Assembly (NCBI RefSeq): GCF_004296575.1
Contig: NZ_SAYT01000001.1
Coordinates: 652,856 to 716,855 of the forward strand
Origin: Dyella amyloliquefaciens
GTDB taxonomy: Bacteria > Pseudomonadota > Gammaproteobacteria > Xanthomonadales > Rhodanobacteraceae
Reading direction: 5' to 3'
Length of the DNA stretch: 64,000 bases
The notes under the pieces are model-generated. The model did not search any database, was not told the origin of the DNA, and worked only from the letters and a program-made list of their open reading frames with translations. A program made the translations under genes and the position numbers. This document shows positions 26,799 to 35,520 of this stretch, piece by piece; position 1 is the first letter of the stretch; each line of letters begins with the position of its first letter.

Positions 26799-27452
26799 GT
26801 GGATAGATCGGGCGATACCCTGCTGAAGGCCGACGAGCTCGGCCGCATCGAAATGACCGAGCGCGGCGGCGTGCGCGTGATCCGTCGCGATATCGCAGCG
26901 GCGCGCTGGTGGGCGCGCGCCTTTGCGCGCCGCGCCGCCGCACGCGAGGCGCGCGCACTGGCCCGGCTCGATGGCCTCGATGGGGTACCAGCCTTGCTTG
27001 GCTGGAACGGCAGTGAGCTGTTGCGCAGCTATATCGCTGGCGCTCCGATGCAGCAGGCGCAACCGCGCGACCGCGCCTACTACCGCGATGCGCTGCGCCT
27101 GCTCGCGGCGTTGCATCGGCGCGGCATCGTGCACAACGACCTCGCCAAGGAACCGAACTGGCTGGTGCGTACCGACGGGCGTCCCGCGCTGGTGGACTTC
27201 CAGATTGCCTGGACACGCGGTCGGCGCGGCGCGCTGTTTCGGCTGCTGGCACGCGAAGACGTACGCCATCTGCTCAAGCACAAGCGGACCTACTGCGCCG
27301 AGGCCCTGAGCGCCCGGCAGCGCGCGATCCTCGATACGCCCGCACCGCATTCGCGACTGTGGCGCGCGACGGGCAAGCGTCTCTACAAGCTCATCGCTCG
27401 TCGCGTGTTCGGCTACTGGGACAACGAAGGGAAGGGACGCGTCCGCGACTGA
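26799..27452 (+). CDS. RIO-like / lipopolysaccharide-kinase-like protein kinase
   Basis: The catalytic loop is HNDLAKEPNW (112-121) and the metal-binding motif is VDFQIAW (D133). This order of HxD, Asn and Asp is that of RIO/KdkA-like kinases. The DFG glycine is replaced by Gln. The beta-3 lysine position appears as VIRRD, so the usual Lys is not obvious. About 217 residues from GTG 26799; the start is uncertain and a longer frame begins at 26679. Substrate unknown. Confidence 0.72.
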   Translation: MDRSGDTLLKADELGRIEMTERGGVRVIRRDIAAARWWARAFARRAAAREARALARLDGLDGVPALLGWNGSELLRSYIAGAPMQQAQPRDRAYYRDALRLLAALHRRGIVHNDLAKEPNWLVRTDGRPALVDFQIAWTRGRRGALFRLLAREDVRHLLKHKRTYCAEALSARQRAILDTPAPHSRLWRATGKRLYKLIARRVFGYWDNEGKGRVRD

Positions 27453-27463
27453 CCCGCCGCTGT

Positions 27464-27572
27464 CTGTAGGAGCGCACCCAGTGCGCGACCGCAGCGTTGT
27501 ACTCCTCCATTACGACCGGTTGTCGCCCATCCCTCTCATCGCGCCGATCGCGCACTGGGTGCGCTCCTACAG
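27464..27572. repeat. Palindromic repeat pair between convergent genes (copy 1)
   Basis: Left arm 27464-27489 (TGTAGGAGCGCACCCAGTGC...) and inverted right arm 27549-27572 (...GCACTGGGTGCGCTCCTACA), spacer 59 bases. The right arm supplies the TAG stop codon (27567-27569) of the LysR gene. Confidence 0.9.
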
Positions 27573-28475
27573 GGAGGCAACCGGCTCCTTTGCTCCGAAT
27601 CGCTCCAGCAGGAAGTCGATCATGCTGCGCAGCTTTGCCGTGGGTCGCCGGTCCTGCGCGTAGAGCAGGTGCATCGGTGTCGCCGGTGGCTCCCAGCCCG
27701 GCAGTACGGTGAGCAGGCGTCCTTCGGCGAGGTCGTCGGCCAGCAGCACTTCCGGTTGCAGCACGATGCCGGCGTCATGCAACGCCGCAATGCGCAGCGC
27801 ATCGCCATGGTCTACCGCCAGGCGTCCATGGACCGGCACGTCGCACGATTCGTCCCCGGGGCCGACCAGCCGCCACTGGTCACGACGGCGCCAGTTCGAC
27901 AAGCCCAGGCACACATGCGCGGAGAGGTCACGAGGATGCACGGGTGTGCCGCGCCGCCCGAGATAGGCCGGCGAAGCAGCGAGCAGCATGCGGTAGGGCT
28001 GTAGCGGTCGCGCGACCAGTTGCGGATCGCTGATGGCGCCGATGCGGATGGCCAGTTCGTAGCCTTCGTCGACGAAATCGAGCACGCGGTTGTCCAGCGA
28101 CAATTCCACGCTGACGTCGGGAAAGCGTTGCAGGTAGTCCGTGATCGCCGGCGTGAGGCGCCGGCTGCCGAAACTCATCGGCGCAGTGATGCGCAGGCGC
28201 CCACGTGGCGCGGCCTGCAACTCCAGCGCACTGCGCTCGGCCAGCTCCACATCGGCCAGCACCAGCTTGCAGCGTTCGTAATAGAGCCGTCCCACTTCGG
28301 TAAGCTGCTGGCGCCGCGTCGTGCGATGCAGCAGCCTCGCGCCCAGGCGTTGCTCGATCGCGCGAATGTGCTTGCCGGCCATGGTGGCCGATACGCCGCT
28401 GGCTTCGGCGGCCGCGGCAAAGCTGCCGCTCTCCACCACACGCACGAACATCGCCATGTTGGCCAGCGTATCCAT
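27567..28475 (-). CDS. LysR-family transcriptional regulator
   Basis: This 302-residue protein has an N-terminal winged helix (ATG 28475, MDTLANMAMFVRVVES) with recognition segment SGVSATMAGKHIRAIEQRLG, then the effector domain. It belongs to the DmlR/AaeR-like group and is of normal length. It is divergent from the SDR gene at 28596 (120 bp between), so it probably regulates it. Its final codons run into the palindromic repeat. Confidence 0.9.
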   Translation of the reverse strand: MDTLANMAMFVRVVESGSFAAAAEASGVSATMAGKHIRAIEQRLGARLLHRTTRRQQLTEVGRLYYERCKLVLADVELAERSALELQAAPRGRLRITAPMSFGSRRLTPAITDYLQRFPDVSVELSLDNRVLDFVDEGYELAIRIGAISDPQLVARPLQPYRMLLAASPAYLGRRGTPVHPRDLSAHVCLGLSNWRRRDQWRLVGPGDESCDVPVHGRLAVDHGDALRIAALHDAGIVLQPEVLLADDLAEGRLLTVLPGWEPPATPMHLLYAQDRRPTAKLRSMIDFLLERFGAKEPVASL

Positions 28476-28595
28476 GATTGAAAACCCTGGGGTTTCGAAT
28501 GGATCAAATCATGGCATGTTTATCGGGCGATGAGCCGCGGGGAGACTGGCGGCGGTGCGGCCCGTCCCGGGCCGCCATGCATCGAGGTGATTGCC

Positions 28596-29198
28596 ATGCG
28601 AGTCCTGCTTGTAGGTGCCAGCGGCACCGTGGGTCGTGCCGTGGCCGATGGGCTGGCGCCGCACCATGAACTCATCCGGGCCAGCCGCCAGAGCGGCGAC
28701 CTGCGCGTGGACCTCACCGACATGGCGAGCGTCCAGCGCATGTACGACGAAGCCGGCCCGCTCGACGCGGTGATCACCACGGCTGGCCATGTCCATTTTG
28801 GCGCACTGGCTGACACCACGCCGGCGCAGTTCAACGAGGGCTTGCAGGACAAGCTGATGGGGCAGGTCAACGTCGTGCTGGCTGGCATGAGTCGGCTGCG
28901 TGATGGCGGCTCGTTCACCCTGACCAGCGGCATCACCGCGGCCGAACCGATCCGCTTCGGTACGAACGCCACCACGGTGAATGCGGCGATCGAAGGCTTC
29001 GTGCGCGCCGCGGCTACCGAACTGCCGCGTGGCCTGCGCATCAACGTGGTGAGCGCGACCGTGCTGACCGAAGCGCTTGAGAGTTACGGTCCGTATTTCC
29101 CGGGTTTCGAAGCCGTGTCTGGCGAGCGCGTGGCACAGGTCTATCGTCGCAGCGTGGAAGGCGTGGGCACGGGACGCGTTTACACGCTCTGGCAATAA
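28596..29198 (+). CDS. Short-chain dehydrogenase/reductase (atypical)
   Basis: This 200-residue protein has the N-terminal VLLVGASGTVGRAVADGL cofactor site and ITTAGHVHFGAL (NAG-like motif). It has TLTSGITAAEPIRFGTNATTVNAAIEGF where YxxxK would normally be, so the catalytic Tyr is not evident. This matches the YfdM-like atypical SDR group. ATG 28596 follows GAGGTGATTGCC. Adjacent to a divergent LysR regulator, its likely controller. Confidence 0.85.
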   Translation: MRVLLVGASGTVGRAVADGLAPHHELIRASRQSGDLRVDLTDMASVQRMYDEAGPLDAVITTAGHVHFGALADTTPAQFNEGLQDKLMGQVNVVLAGMSRLRDGGSFTLTSGITAAEPIRFGTNATTVNAAIEGFVRAAATELPRGLRINVVSATVLTEALESYGPYFPGFEAVSGERVAQVYRRSVEGVGTGRVYTLWQ

Positions 29199-29216
29199 CG
29201 CCCGTCGACAGCCGTT

Positions 29217-29330
29217 GTGGGAGCGCACCCTGTGCGCGACCGCGACGCGATGGTGTTGCCATGCAGTCGGCTATCGCGAATCGAGTCAGCTTGCCGCTCC
29301 GTCGCTGTCGCGCACAGGGTGCGCTCCCAC
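29217..29330. repeat. Palindromic repeat pair between convergent genes (copy 2)
   Basis: Arms 29217-29240 and 29307-29330 are perfect 24-base inverted copies; the core is GGGAGCGCACCCTGTGCGCG. The spacer is 66 bases. It lies between the SDR and fpr stops. Confidence 0.92.
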
Positions 29331-29346
29331 AGAGATCGCGTCGCGC

Positions 29347-30123
29347 TTACTTCTCGACGAACGCACGCTCGATCACGTAGTCGCCCGGTTCGCGCGTGCG
29401 CGGCGAGACCTGGAAGCCGCGCTCGTCGAGCAGGACACAGATGTCGTTCAACATCGACGGGCTACCGCACAGCATCACGCGGTCGGTGGCCGGATCGAGC
29501 GGGGGCAGGCCGATGGCCTGGCTCATCGAGCCGTTGACGATGTTGTCGGTGATGCGGCCGCGGTTGCGGAACGGTTCGCGCGTCACCGTGGGGTAGTAGA
29601 TCAGCTTTTCGCGCACCATCTCGCCCAGGTACTCGTGCTGCGGCAGTTCGTTTTCCAGGTAGTCCTGGTAGGCGAGGTCGTTGATGTTGCGCACGCCATG
29701 GGCGATCACGATCTTCTCGAAACGCTCGTAGGTTTCCGGATCGCGCACCAGGCTGAGGAAGGGCGCCAGGCCGGTACCCGTACCCAGCAGGTAGAGGTGC
29801 TTGCCGGGCTTGAGGTCGTTGAGCACCAGCGTGCCGGTCGGCTTGCGGCTGACGATGATCGGGTCGCCGGGCTTCAGGTGCTGCAGGCGCGAGGTCAGCG
29901 GGCCATTGGGCACCTTGATGCTGAAGAACTCCAGCTCTTCCTCGTAGTTCGCGCTGGCAATCGAGTAGGCGCGCATCAGCGGGCGGCCGTCGACCTCCAG
30001 GCCGATCATCACGAACTGGCCGCTGTCGAAGCGGAAGCCAGGATCGCGCGTCGTGCGGAAACTGAAGAGGCTGTCATTCCAGTGGTGCACGTCGATCACG
30101 TGCTCCGTCGCCAATGCCACCAT
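29347..30123 (-). CDS. fpr: Ferredoxin-NADP+ reductase (bacterial subclass I)
   Basis: This 258-residue protein has the FAD site RAYSIAS (RxYS), the NADP-binding LLGTGTGLAPFLSL, and the CGSPSMLND segment. The C-terminus ends FVEK as in Azotobacter/Pseudomonas-type FPR. It transfers electrons between NADPH and ferredoxin or flavodoxin. ATG 30123 (MVALATEHV) is preferred over an upstream frame. Confidence 0.92.
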   Translation of the reverse strand: MVALATEHVIDVHHWNDSLFSFRTTRDPGFRFDSGQFVMIGLEVDGRPLMRAYSIASANYEEELEFFSIKVPNGPLTSRLQHLKPGDPIIVSRKPTGTLVLNDLKPGKHLYLLGTGTGLAPFLSLVRDPETYERFEKIVIAHGVRNINDLAYQDYLENELPQHEYLGEMVREKLIYYPTVTREPFRNRGRITDNIVNGSMSQAIGLPPLDPATDRVMLCGSPSMLNDICVLLDERGFQVSPRTREPGDYVIERAFVEK

Positions 30124-30487
30124 TGCCGGGTACCGTCGTAGAAATAGGAAAGCTGCAGACAGCAGCACCAGCCAGAGGCCGGTGCCGGGACTCGTGTGGG
30201 GAAGGCGATGAGCCGCTGCGCCTGACGAGTGCTGCCTGGGTGCAGCGTATGGGCGTGCATTATGCCATCGGGCGCGGCGCCGTTCATGATCGGGCCGCGG
30301 CCGTTTGTTGGCGTCGTCTTCGCGCCAGGAACCCGCGCTGCCGCGGTGTTACGCGGATTTGATGATGAGCCGGGCCGGGCAGCACTCGCGAGGGATAGAT
30401 GGCTGCGGCATCATGTCACCAGAGAGGCGGCGCACTCGGGAAAGGGTGATCGTCGCGTCGCCTCCTGCCGACATCAGGGGAAGGGAC
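30124..30487. other. Divergent intergenic region without a recognised gene
   Basis: This 364-bp stretch separates the fpr and TMEM175-like starts. Short frames exist in both directions, but none has conserved features or a ribosome binding site. It presumably carries both promoters. Confidence 0.6.
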
Positions 30488-31114
30488 ATGACGCAGGGAA
30501 CGCCTACGCCGGCCGAAGGGCCGGTGGCGCAAAAGCATCTTGAGCGGCTGGTGATGCTGTCCGATGGCATCTTCGCCATTGCGATCACGCTGTCCGCGAT
30601 CGAAATCAGGCCCGAGGTGGGTGAAGGCGTGACGCTGTGGCAGGCCTGGGCGCCTTCGCTGCTGGTGTATTTCCTCAGCTTCCTCCTGATCGGCGTGATC
30701 TGGATGGCGCATCGGCTCATCGTGTCCCACCTGCGCGACATCGACGGTCCGGGCACGATCATCAACATGGTCCTGTTGAGCGTGGTGGCCTTGACGCCGG
30801 TGGTCGTGCGCTTTGCACTGACCCATTCCCAGGAGCAAGGCTCCTATCTCGTCTACGCGCTGGCCTTTGCGGTGCTTTATGCCGGCCTGGCGCTGCTGTG
30901 GGGCTATGTGGCCTTCCGGGCCAGGTTGACCGCGCACATTTCCGCCAGCGCCACGCGGGAGCTGCTCTACAAGCTGTGCTTCGCCTCGGCCCTGTTCGGG
31001 GGCGTCGCGGCGTACCAGCTGGGCTCACTCGTCGGCGCGGTGATCTGCGCAATGGTGGCCCTGCCGTTGCGCTGGCTGGCCTGGCGCCAGGGGCAGTCGC
31101 CCGCGGCCTCCTGA
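30488..31114 (+). CDS. TMEM175-like/DUF1211 potassium channel family protein
   Basis: This 208-residue protein begins after AAGGGAC with MTQGTPTPAEG. Its first helix is RLVMLSDGIFAIAITLSAIEIR, the bacterial TMEM175 signature (R-x-x-x-(F/L)SD, FAIAxTL). About six helices follow, with the second-helix WMAHRLIVSHL segment conserved. Bacterial members form tetrameric K+ channels. It is followed after 21 bp by dusA on the same strand. Confidence 0.84.
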   Translation: MTQGTPTPAEGPVAQKHLERLVMLSDGIFAIAITLSAIEIRPEVGEGVTLWQAWAPSLLVYFLSFLLIGVIWMAHRLIVSHLRDIDGPGTIINMVLLSVVALTPVVVRFALTHSQEQGSYLVYALAFAVLYAGLALLWGYVAFRARLTAHISASATRELLYKLCFASALFGGVAAYQLGSLVGAVICAMVALPLRWLAWRQGQSPAAS

Positions 31115-31135
31115 GCCAGCCGGTACAATAGGGGC

Positions 31136-32140
31136 ATGTCAGTCTCCCCCGAACCCACCCGCCAGCCGCTGCAAAAGGACGACTGGCGGCTCACCGTCGC
31201 GCCCATGATGGACTGGACGGACCGTCACTGCCGGTATTTCCACCGCCTGCTGTCGCCGCATGCCCGCCTGTATACCGAGATGGTGACCAGCGCCGCGCTG
31301 GTGCGCGGCAAGCAGCTGCGTCTGCTCGAGCACAGCCAGCAGGAGCATCCGGTGGCGCTGCAGCTGGGCGGCAGTGAACCGGAAGAATTGGCCATCGCCG
31401 CGCGTTACGGCGCCGATGCGGGCTATGACGAGATCAACCTCAACGTGGGGTGTCCGTCCGATCGTGTGCAGTCCGGCCGTTTCGGCGCTTGCCTGATGCG
31501 CGAGCCGGCTCTGGTGGCCGATTGCGTGAAGGCCATGCGCGACGCGGTGGATGTGCCGGTGACGGTGAAGTGCCGTATTGGCGTGGATGACCAGGACGAC
31601 TACGCCGACCTGCAGCAGTTCACCGAAACCATGATTGGCGCCGGCGTCGAAGTGCTGGTGGTGCATGCGCGCAAGGCGTGGCTGCAAGGGCTGAGCCCCA
31701 AGGAAAACCGCGAGATCCCGCCGCTCAACTACGAGCGCGTGTACCGGCTGAAGCGCGAATTTCCGGAGCTGATCATCGTGATCAACGGTGGCATCACCAC
31801 GGTCGAGGAGGTGCAGGCGCACCTTGCCCAGGTGGATGGCGTGATGCTCGGGCGCGCGGCCTACCACGACCCTTACGTGCTCGCGAAGGTCGAGGCCGCG
31901 CTTTATGGGGAGGCCATGCCGACGCGCGAGGACGTGCTGCTGCGGCTGCGTCCTTATATCGAGGCCGAGCTGGCCCGGGGCACTGCGCTCAAGCACATCA
32001 GCCGGCACATCCTGGGGCTTTACCAGGGCGAACCGGGTGCCCGCGGATTCCGTAGGCGGCTTAGCGAAGGTGCCCATTTGCCGGGCGCGGGTTGGTCACT
32101 CCTTGAACAGGCGATTGCTCAACCCCGGGTGGCGGCGTGA
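31136..32140 (+). CDS. dusA: tRNA-dihydrouridine(20/20a) synthase
   Basis: This 334-residue FMN enzyme has VAPMMDWTDRHCRYFHRLLS at its start, the NLNVGCPSDRV catalytic Cys region, VTVKCRIGVD and the FMN phosphate loop VINGGITT with MLGRAAY. It reduces U20/U20a in tRNA using NADPH. Start ATG 31136 follows CAATAGGGGC. Length is typical. Confidence 0.96.
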   Translation: MSVSPEPTRQPLQKDDWRLTVAPMMDWTDRHCRYFHRLLSPHARLYTEMVTSAALVRGKQLRLLEHSQQEHPVALQLGGSEPEELAIAARYGADAGYDEINLNVGCPSDRVQSGRFGACLMREPALVADCVKAMRDAVDVPVTVKCRIGVDDQDDYADLQQFTETMIGAGVEVLVVHARKAWLQGLSPKENREIPPLNYERVYRLKREFPELIIVINGGITTVEEVQAHLAQVDGVMLGRAAYHDPYVLAKVEAALYGEAMPTREDVLLRLRPYIEAELARGTALKHISRHILGLYQGEPGARGFRRRLSEGAHLPGAGWSLLEQAIAQPRVAA

Positions 32141-32236
32141 CGCCGCGCGGTTATCCGGTCAATATTCAGCCCCGATTCCCTAGTCTGAACGACGATGTGG
32201 TTCCGCCCTGCGGAGTGATTGGGTCTGTTTAACGAA

Positions 32237-32554
32237 ATGAAAACAATTCTGCGCACCCTGGTATTGCTGCTGTCGCTGTCGGCCGGACCGGCCGTCTGGG
32301 CGGCGCAATCCGCCGAACCGGCCATGTCGCTGGAGCAGGCGGTGGTCCAGGTGCAAAAGGAGACTGGCGGCAAAGTACTGTCGGCCAGTACCGTGCGGCG
32401 CGGGCGCAGCTCATTCGAACATCGTGTCAAGGTCCTCACGCCCGAAGGGCATGTGCGCGTGGTGACCGTAACGACGGAAGCAGCCAAGACCGCTTCCAAC
32501 GATTCGACCAAGAACCCGTCCAGTGACGGCGAGAGCAACAAGGAGAAACACTGA
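32237..32554 (+). CDS. PepSY-domain exported protein
   Basis: This 105-residue protein has a signal peptide (ILRTLVLLLSLSAGPAVWA) and a PepSY-like unit, SLEQAVVQVQKETGGKVLSAS followed by a beta strand, then a Ser/Asn/Lys-rich tail. Such proteins often precede PhoP/PhoQ-like genes and may modulate the sensor in the periplasm. Its stop overlaps the response regulator start by one base (TGATG). Confidence 0.82.
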   Translation: MKTILRTLVLLLSLSAGPAVWAAQSAEPAMSLEQAVVQVQKETGGKVLSASTVRRGRSSFEHRVKVLTPEGHVRVVTVTTEAAKTASNDSTKNPSSDGESNKEKH

Positions 32555-33246
32555 TGCGCATCCTTTTGGTTGAGGACGAGGCGCCGCTGCGCGAAACGCT
32601 CGCTGCCCGCCTGAAGCGCGATGGTTTTGCCGTCGATGCAGCCCAGGACGGTGAAGAAGGCCTGTACATGGGGCGCGAAGTGCCCTTCGACCTGGCCATC
32701 ATCGACCTGGGCCTGCCCAAGATGTCGGGCATGGACCTGATCAAGTCGCTGCGCGAGGCCGGCCAGCGTTATCCCATCCTGATCCTCACCGCCCGTGGCG
32801 GCTGGCAGGACAAGGTGGAAGGCCTCAAGCACGGCGCCGACGACTACCTCGTCAAGCCGTTCCACGTCGAGGAACTGCTGGCCCGCATCAACGCACTCGT
32901 GCGTCGCGCCAGCGGCTGGTCCAAGCCGGTGCTGGCCTGCGGTCCCATCAAGCTGGACACCACCGCGCAGACGGTGACTGTGGAAGGCAAGCCGGTGGAC
33001 CTCACCAGCTACGAGTACAAGGTGCTGGAATACCTGATGCTGCACGCGGGCGAGCTGGTCTCCAAGGCCGACCTCACCGAGCACATCTACCAGCAGGATT
33101 TTGATCGCGACTCCAACGTGCTTGAGGTCTTCATCGGCCGTCTGCGCAGGAAGCTCGATCCGGAAGGCAACCTCAAGCCCATCGAGACGGTACGTGGACG
33201 CGGATACCGCTTTGCCATCCCTCGCAGCGAAAGCGAAGACGAATGA
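32554..33246 (+). CDS. OmpR/PhoP-type response regulator
   Basis: This 230-residue protein has a receiver domain (phospho-acceptor D51 in IIDLGLP, Lys in LVKPF) and a C-terminal winged helix with LEVFIGRLRRKLDPEG and TVRGRGYRFAIP. It closely resembles PhoP of Xanthomonas-type bacteria. Its partner sensor kinase follows with an overlapping or abutting start, and a PepSY gene precedes it. The operon likely responds to envelope stress or divalent cations (inference). Confidence 0.95.
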   Translation: MRILLVEDEAPLRETLAARLKRDGFAVDAAQDGEEGLYMGREVPFDLAIIDLGLPKMSGMDLIKSLREAGQRYPILILTARGGWQDKVEGLKHGADDYLVKPFHVEELLARINALVRRASGWSKPVLACGPIKLDTTAQTVTVEGKPVDLTSYEYKVLEYLMLHAGELVSKADLTEHIYQQDFDRDSNVLEVFIGRLRRKLDPEGNLKPIETVRGRGYRFAIPRSESEDE

Positions 33247-34630
33247 TCCGCCACCGCCGCGCCGCCCGTTCTCACTGGCGGCGCGCGCGGCTTTGGCCAC
33301 GGGTTTTGTGCTGGCCGCCTTCCTTGGCGTGGTCGGCCTCACCCTCACGCGTACCGCAGCCGATAGCGCACTGAAGGGCCTGCAGGATCGCCTGCAGAAT
33401 TTCGTCGTGGCCTATCTGGCCGGCACCGAAGTCGGTCGCTCCGGCAAGGTGCTGCTGCCTGACACGCCGCCCGACCCGAGTTTCTCGCGGCCGGGTTCGG
33501 GGCTTTACGCCGTCGCCATTGGCGACAACGGTTTCCGCTGGGAGTCGCCGTCCGCCATCGGGCGCGACTTCGGCTTCCTGCATCCACTCGAGCCCGGACA
33601 GGGCCAGTTTGTCGGCCCTGTCGATACGCGCATGGGCAGGCTGTACTACTACATCTACGGCGTGGCGCTGGACACGTCCGAGAAGAAATCGGTGCACCTC
33701 ACCTTCATGGTGGCGCAGACCGAGGACCAGCTCGAAGGCCGCAACGCCGTGTTCCGGCGCAGCCTGATCTTCTGGCTGGCCTCGCTGGGCGTGATGCTGA
33801 TCCTGCTGCAGATGCTGCTGCTGCGCTGGAGCCTGACGCCGCTGCGCAAGGTGGCCAACGAGATGTCGCGCGTGGAGCGTGGCGATCGCGACCACCTCGG
33901 CGACCAGTATCCGGCCGAGCTCACCGCCCTGACCGGGCGCATCAACGCCTTCATCGACAGCGAGCGCGAGCAGCGCGTGCGCACGCGCAATACGTTGGCC
34001 GATCTCGCGCACAGCCTGAAGACGCCGCTGGCGGTGGTGCGTTCCAGCCTTGAAAGCGCAAGCGGCGAATCGGGCCTGCGCGACACGGTGCTGGAACAGG
34101 TCCGCAAGATGGACGAGCTGGTGGCCTACCAGCTGGCGCGCGCGGCGACGTCGGGGCGCCAAACCTTCGCCACCACCGCGATTCCCATCGCCGGTCATGC
34201 CGAAGACCTGGTGCAGAGCCTGGAGAAGGTCTACGCCGCCAAGAACGTGCTGTGCGAATTCGATATCGACGACAACGCGGCGTTCTACGGCGAGCAGGGC
34301 GACCTGCTCGAACTGATGGGCAACCTGCTGGAGAACGCCTTCAAGTGGGCGCGCCACCGCGTGCTGCTGGTGGTGAAGATGCGTCCGGTGGCGGGGCGCC
34401 CGCGTCCCGGCCTGTGGCTGAGCGTGGAAGATGATGGCCCGGGCATCGATGATGACAACATCGAGAGCGTGCTGCAGCGTGGCGTGCGTGGCGACGAGCG
34501 CGTGCAAGGCCATGGCATCGGTCTTTCCATCGTGCAGGACATCATCCGCGCCTACGGCGGCGAGCTGGTGGTCGATCGTTCGCCAGAATTCAACGGCGCG
34601 CGTTTCAGCGTGAAATTGCCGCCGGGTTGA
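33212..34630 (+). CDS. PhoQ-like sensor histidine kinase (no AUG start)
   Basis: The frame encodes TM1 (about 24-46), a periplasmic sensor region with SGLYAVAIGDNGFRWESP, TM2 (185-206), a HAMP segment, phospho-acceptor H267 in DLAHSLKTPLAVV, N-box LMGNLLENAFKWA, G1 DDGPGID and G2 GHGIGLSIV. No in-frame ATG lies near the expected start. Candidates are TTG 33212, GTG 33194 and ACG 33239; I give TTG 33212 with low precision. The gene overlaps the response regulator by about 35 bp and forms its partner. Confidence 0.88.
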   Translation: MPSLAAKAKTNDPPPPRRPFSLAARAALATGFVLAAFLGVVGLTLTRTAADSALKGLQDRLQNFVVAYLAGTEVGRSGKVLLPDTPPDPSFSRPGSGLYAVAIGDNGFRWESPSAIGRDFGFLHPLEPGQGQFVGPVDTRMGRLYYYIYGVALDTSEKKSVHLTFMVAQTEDQLEGRNAVFRRSLIFWLASLGVMLILLQMLLLRWSLTPLRKVANEMSRVERGDRDHLGDQYPAELTALTGRINAFIDSEREQRVRTRNTLADLAHSLKTPLAVVRSSLESASGESGLRDTVLEQVRKMDELVAYQLARAATSGRQTFATTAIPIAGHAEDLVQSLEKVYAAKNVLCEFDIDDNAAFYGEQGDLLELMGNLLENAFKWARHRVLLVVKMRPVAGRPRPGLWLSVEDDGPGIDDDNIESVLQRGVRGDERVQGHGIGLSIVQDIIRAYGGELVVDRSPEFNGARFSVKLPPG

Positions 34631-34643
34631 GCGCGAACCTTTT

Positions 34644-34728
34644 GTGTGGGAGCGCACCCTGTGCGCGACGGCAACGATGCGTCGATACGGTAGCGTGGGG
34701 TTGTCGCGCACAGGGTGCGCTCCCACAC
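34644..34728. repeat. Palindromic repeat pair between convergent genes (copy 3)
   Basis: Arms 34644-34669 and 34703-34728 are perfect 26-base inverted copies with core GGGAGCGCACCCTGTGCGCG and a 33-base spacer. They fall between the sensor kinase and the mtfA-like stops. Confidence 0.92.
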
Positions 34729-34740
34729 TGAAGCCGCCCT

Positions 34741-35508
34741 TCAATGGGGCGCCGGCGACGGCCCGTAATACGCGGTGAGCAACTCCGCCACCGCCGCGTC
34801 CGCCCGTCGCAACACACTTGGCTGCGACCAGTGCAGCTCGCTGACCACGGCGAAGAATTCGTCGGCGCTTTCTGCCGCATACGAATCGATAAGCGTGTCG
34901 CGGCCGCGCGCCACGTCGTTGGACAGGTGATCGAACGCGCGCTGGAACGCCACGATCCACTGCCGCCGCTGGATATGCGGTGGCAGCAGGGGCACGCCGT
35001 CGGGCGATCCATCGAGCATGTCGAGCTTGTGCGCGATCTCGTGCACGACCACGTTGAAGCCGTCCCACGGCTGCTCGAGGTCCAGTTGCACATCGGCGAG
35101 CGACAGCACCAGCGGGCCGCGTTCCCACGCTTCGCCGATCAGTGCCTCGTCGCCTTCGGTCACCACGCCGCTGTGGTCGTCATGATGGCTGCGGCGAACC
35201 TTGAATTCGCCCGGATACACCAGGATCTCGCGCCAGCCGCGCAACGCACGCGGACCTTGCCGCATGGCAGGCAAGCTGGCCTGCATCGCAATCAACGTTT
35301 GATGCAACGGCGTCAGTTCTGCTCCGGCCAAGGCATGGAAGCGCTTGCGGGCGAGAAAGACGCAGACCAGCTCGCGCAGTGCGTTCTGACGCGGACGATC
35401 CAGTCGCTGCGCCAGCGGACAGGCGTCCATGGCTTCACGCCAGAGCGGGTCAGGGAGCGGAGGAGGGGTCAGGTAGGCGCGGAAGCGCCGCCACCAGGAG
35501 TCCGGCAC
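34741..35508 (-). CDS. mtfA: Zinc-dependent peptidase of the MtfA (M90) family
   Basis: This 255-residue protein has the zinc motif HEIAHKLD (156-163) within NVVVHEIAHKLDMLDGS and a downstream acidic SADEFFAVVSE, which supplies a third ligand. EILVYPGEF and the N-terminal PFPLPDPLWREA-like segment match MtfA. In E. coli MtfA relieves Mlc repression of the glucose PTS (family knowledge). Start ATG 35508. Confidence 0.9.
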   Translation of the reverse strand: MPDSWWRRFRAYLTPPPLPDPLWREAMDACPLAQRLDRPRQNALRELVCVFLARKRFHALAGAELTPLHQTLIAMQASLPAMRQGPRALRGWREILVYPGEFKVRRSHHDDHSGVVTEGDEALIGEAWERGPLVLSLADVQLDLEQPWDGFNVVVHEIAHKLDMLDGSPDGVPLLPPHIQRRQWIVAFQRAFDHLSNDVARGRDTLIDSYAAESADEFFAVVSELHWSQPSVLRRADAAVAELLTAYYGPSPAPH

Positions 35509-35520
35509 GGGCCAGGAGCT

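Noticed and set aside
26082-27350. N-terminal extension of the DUF885 frame
   Set aside because: The signal peptide and ATG at 26081 define the start; the extension runs across the DUF456 and kinase genes.
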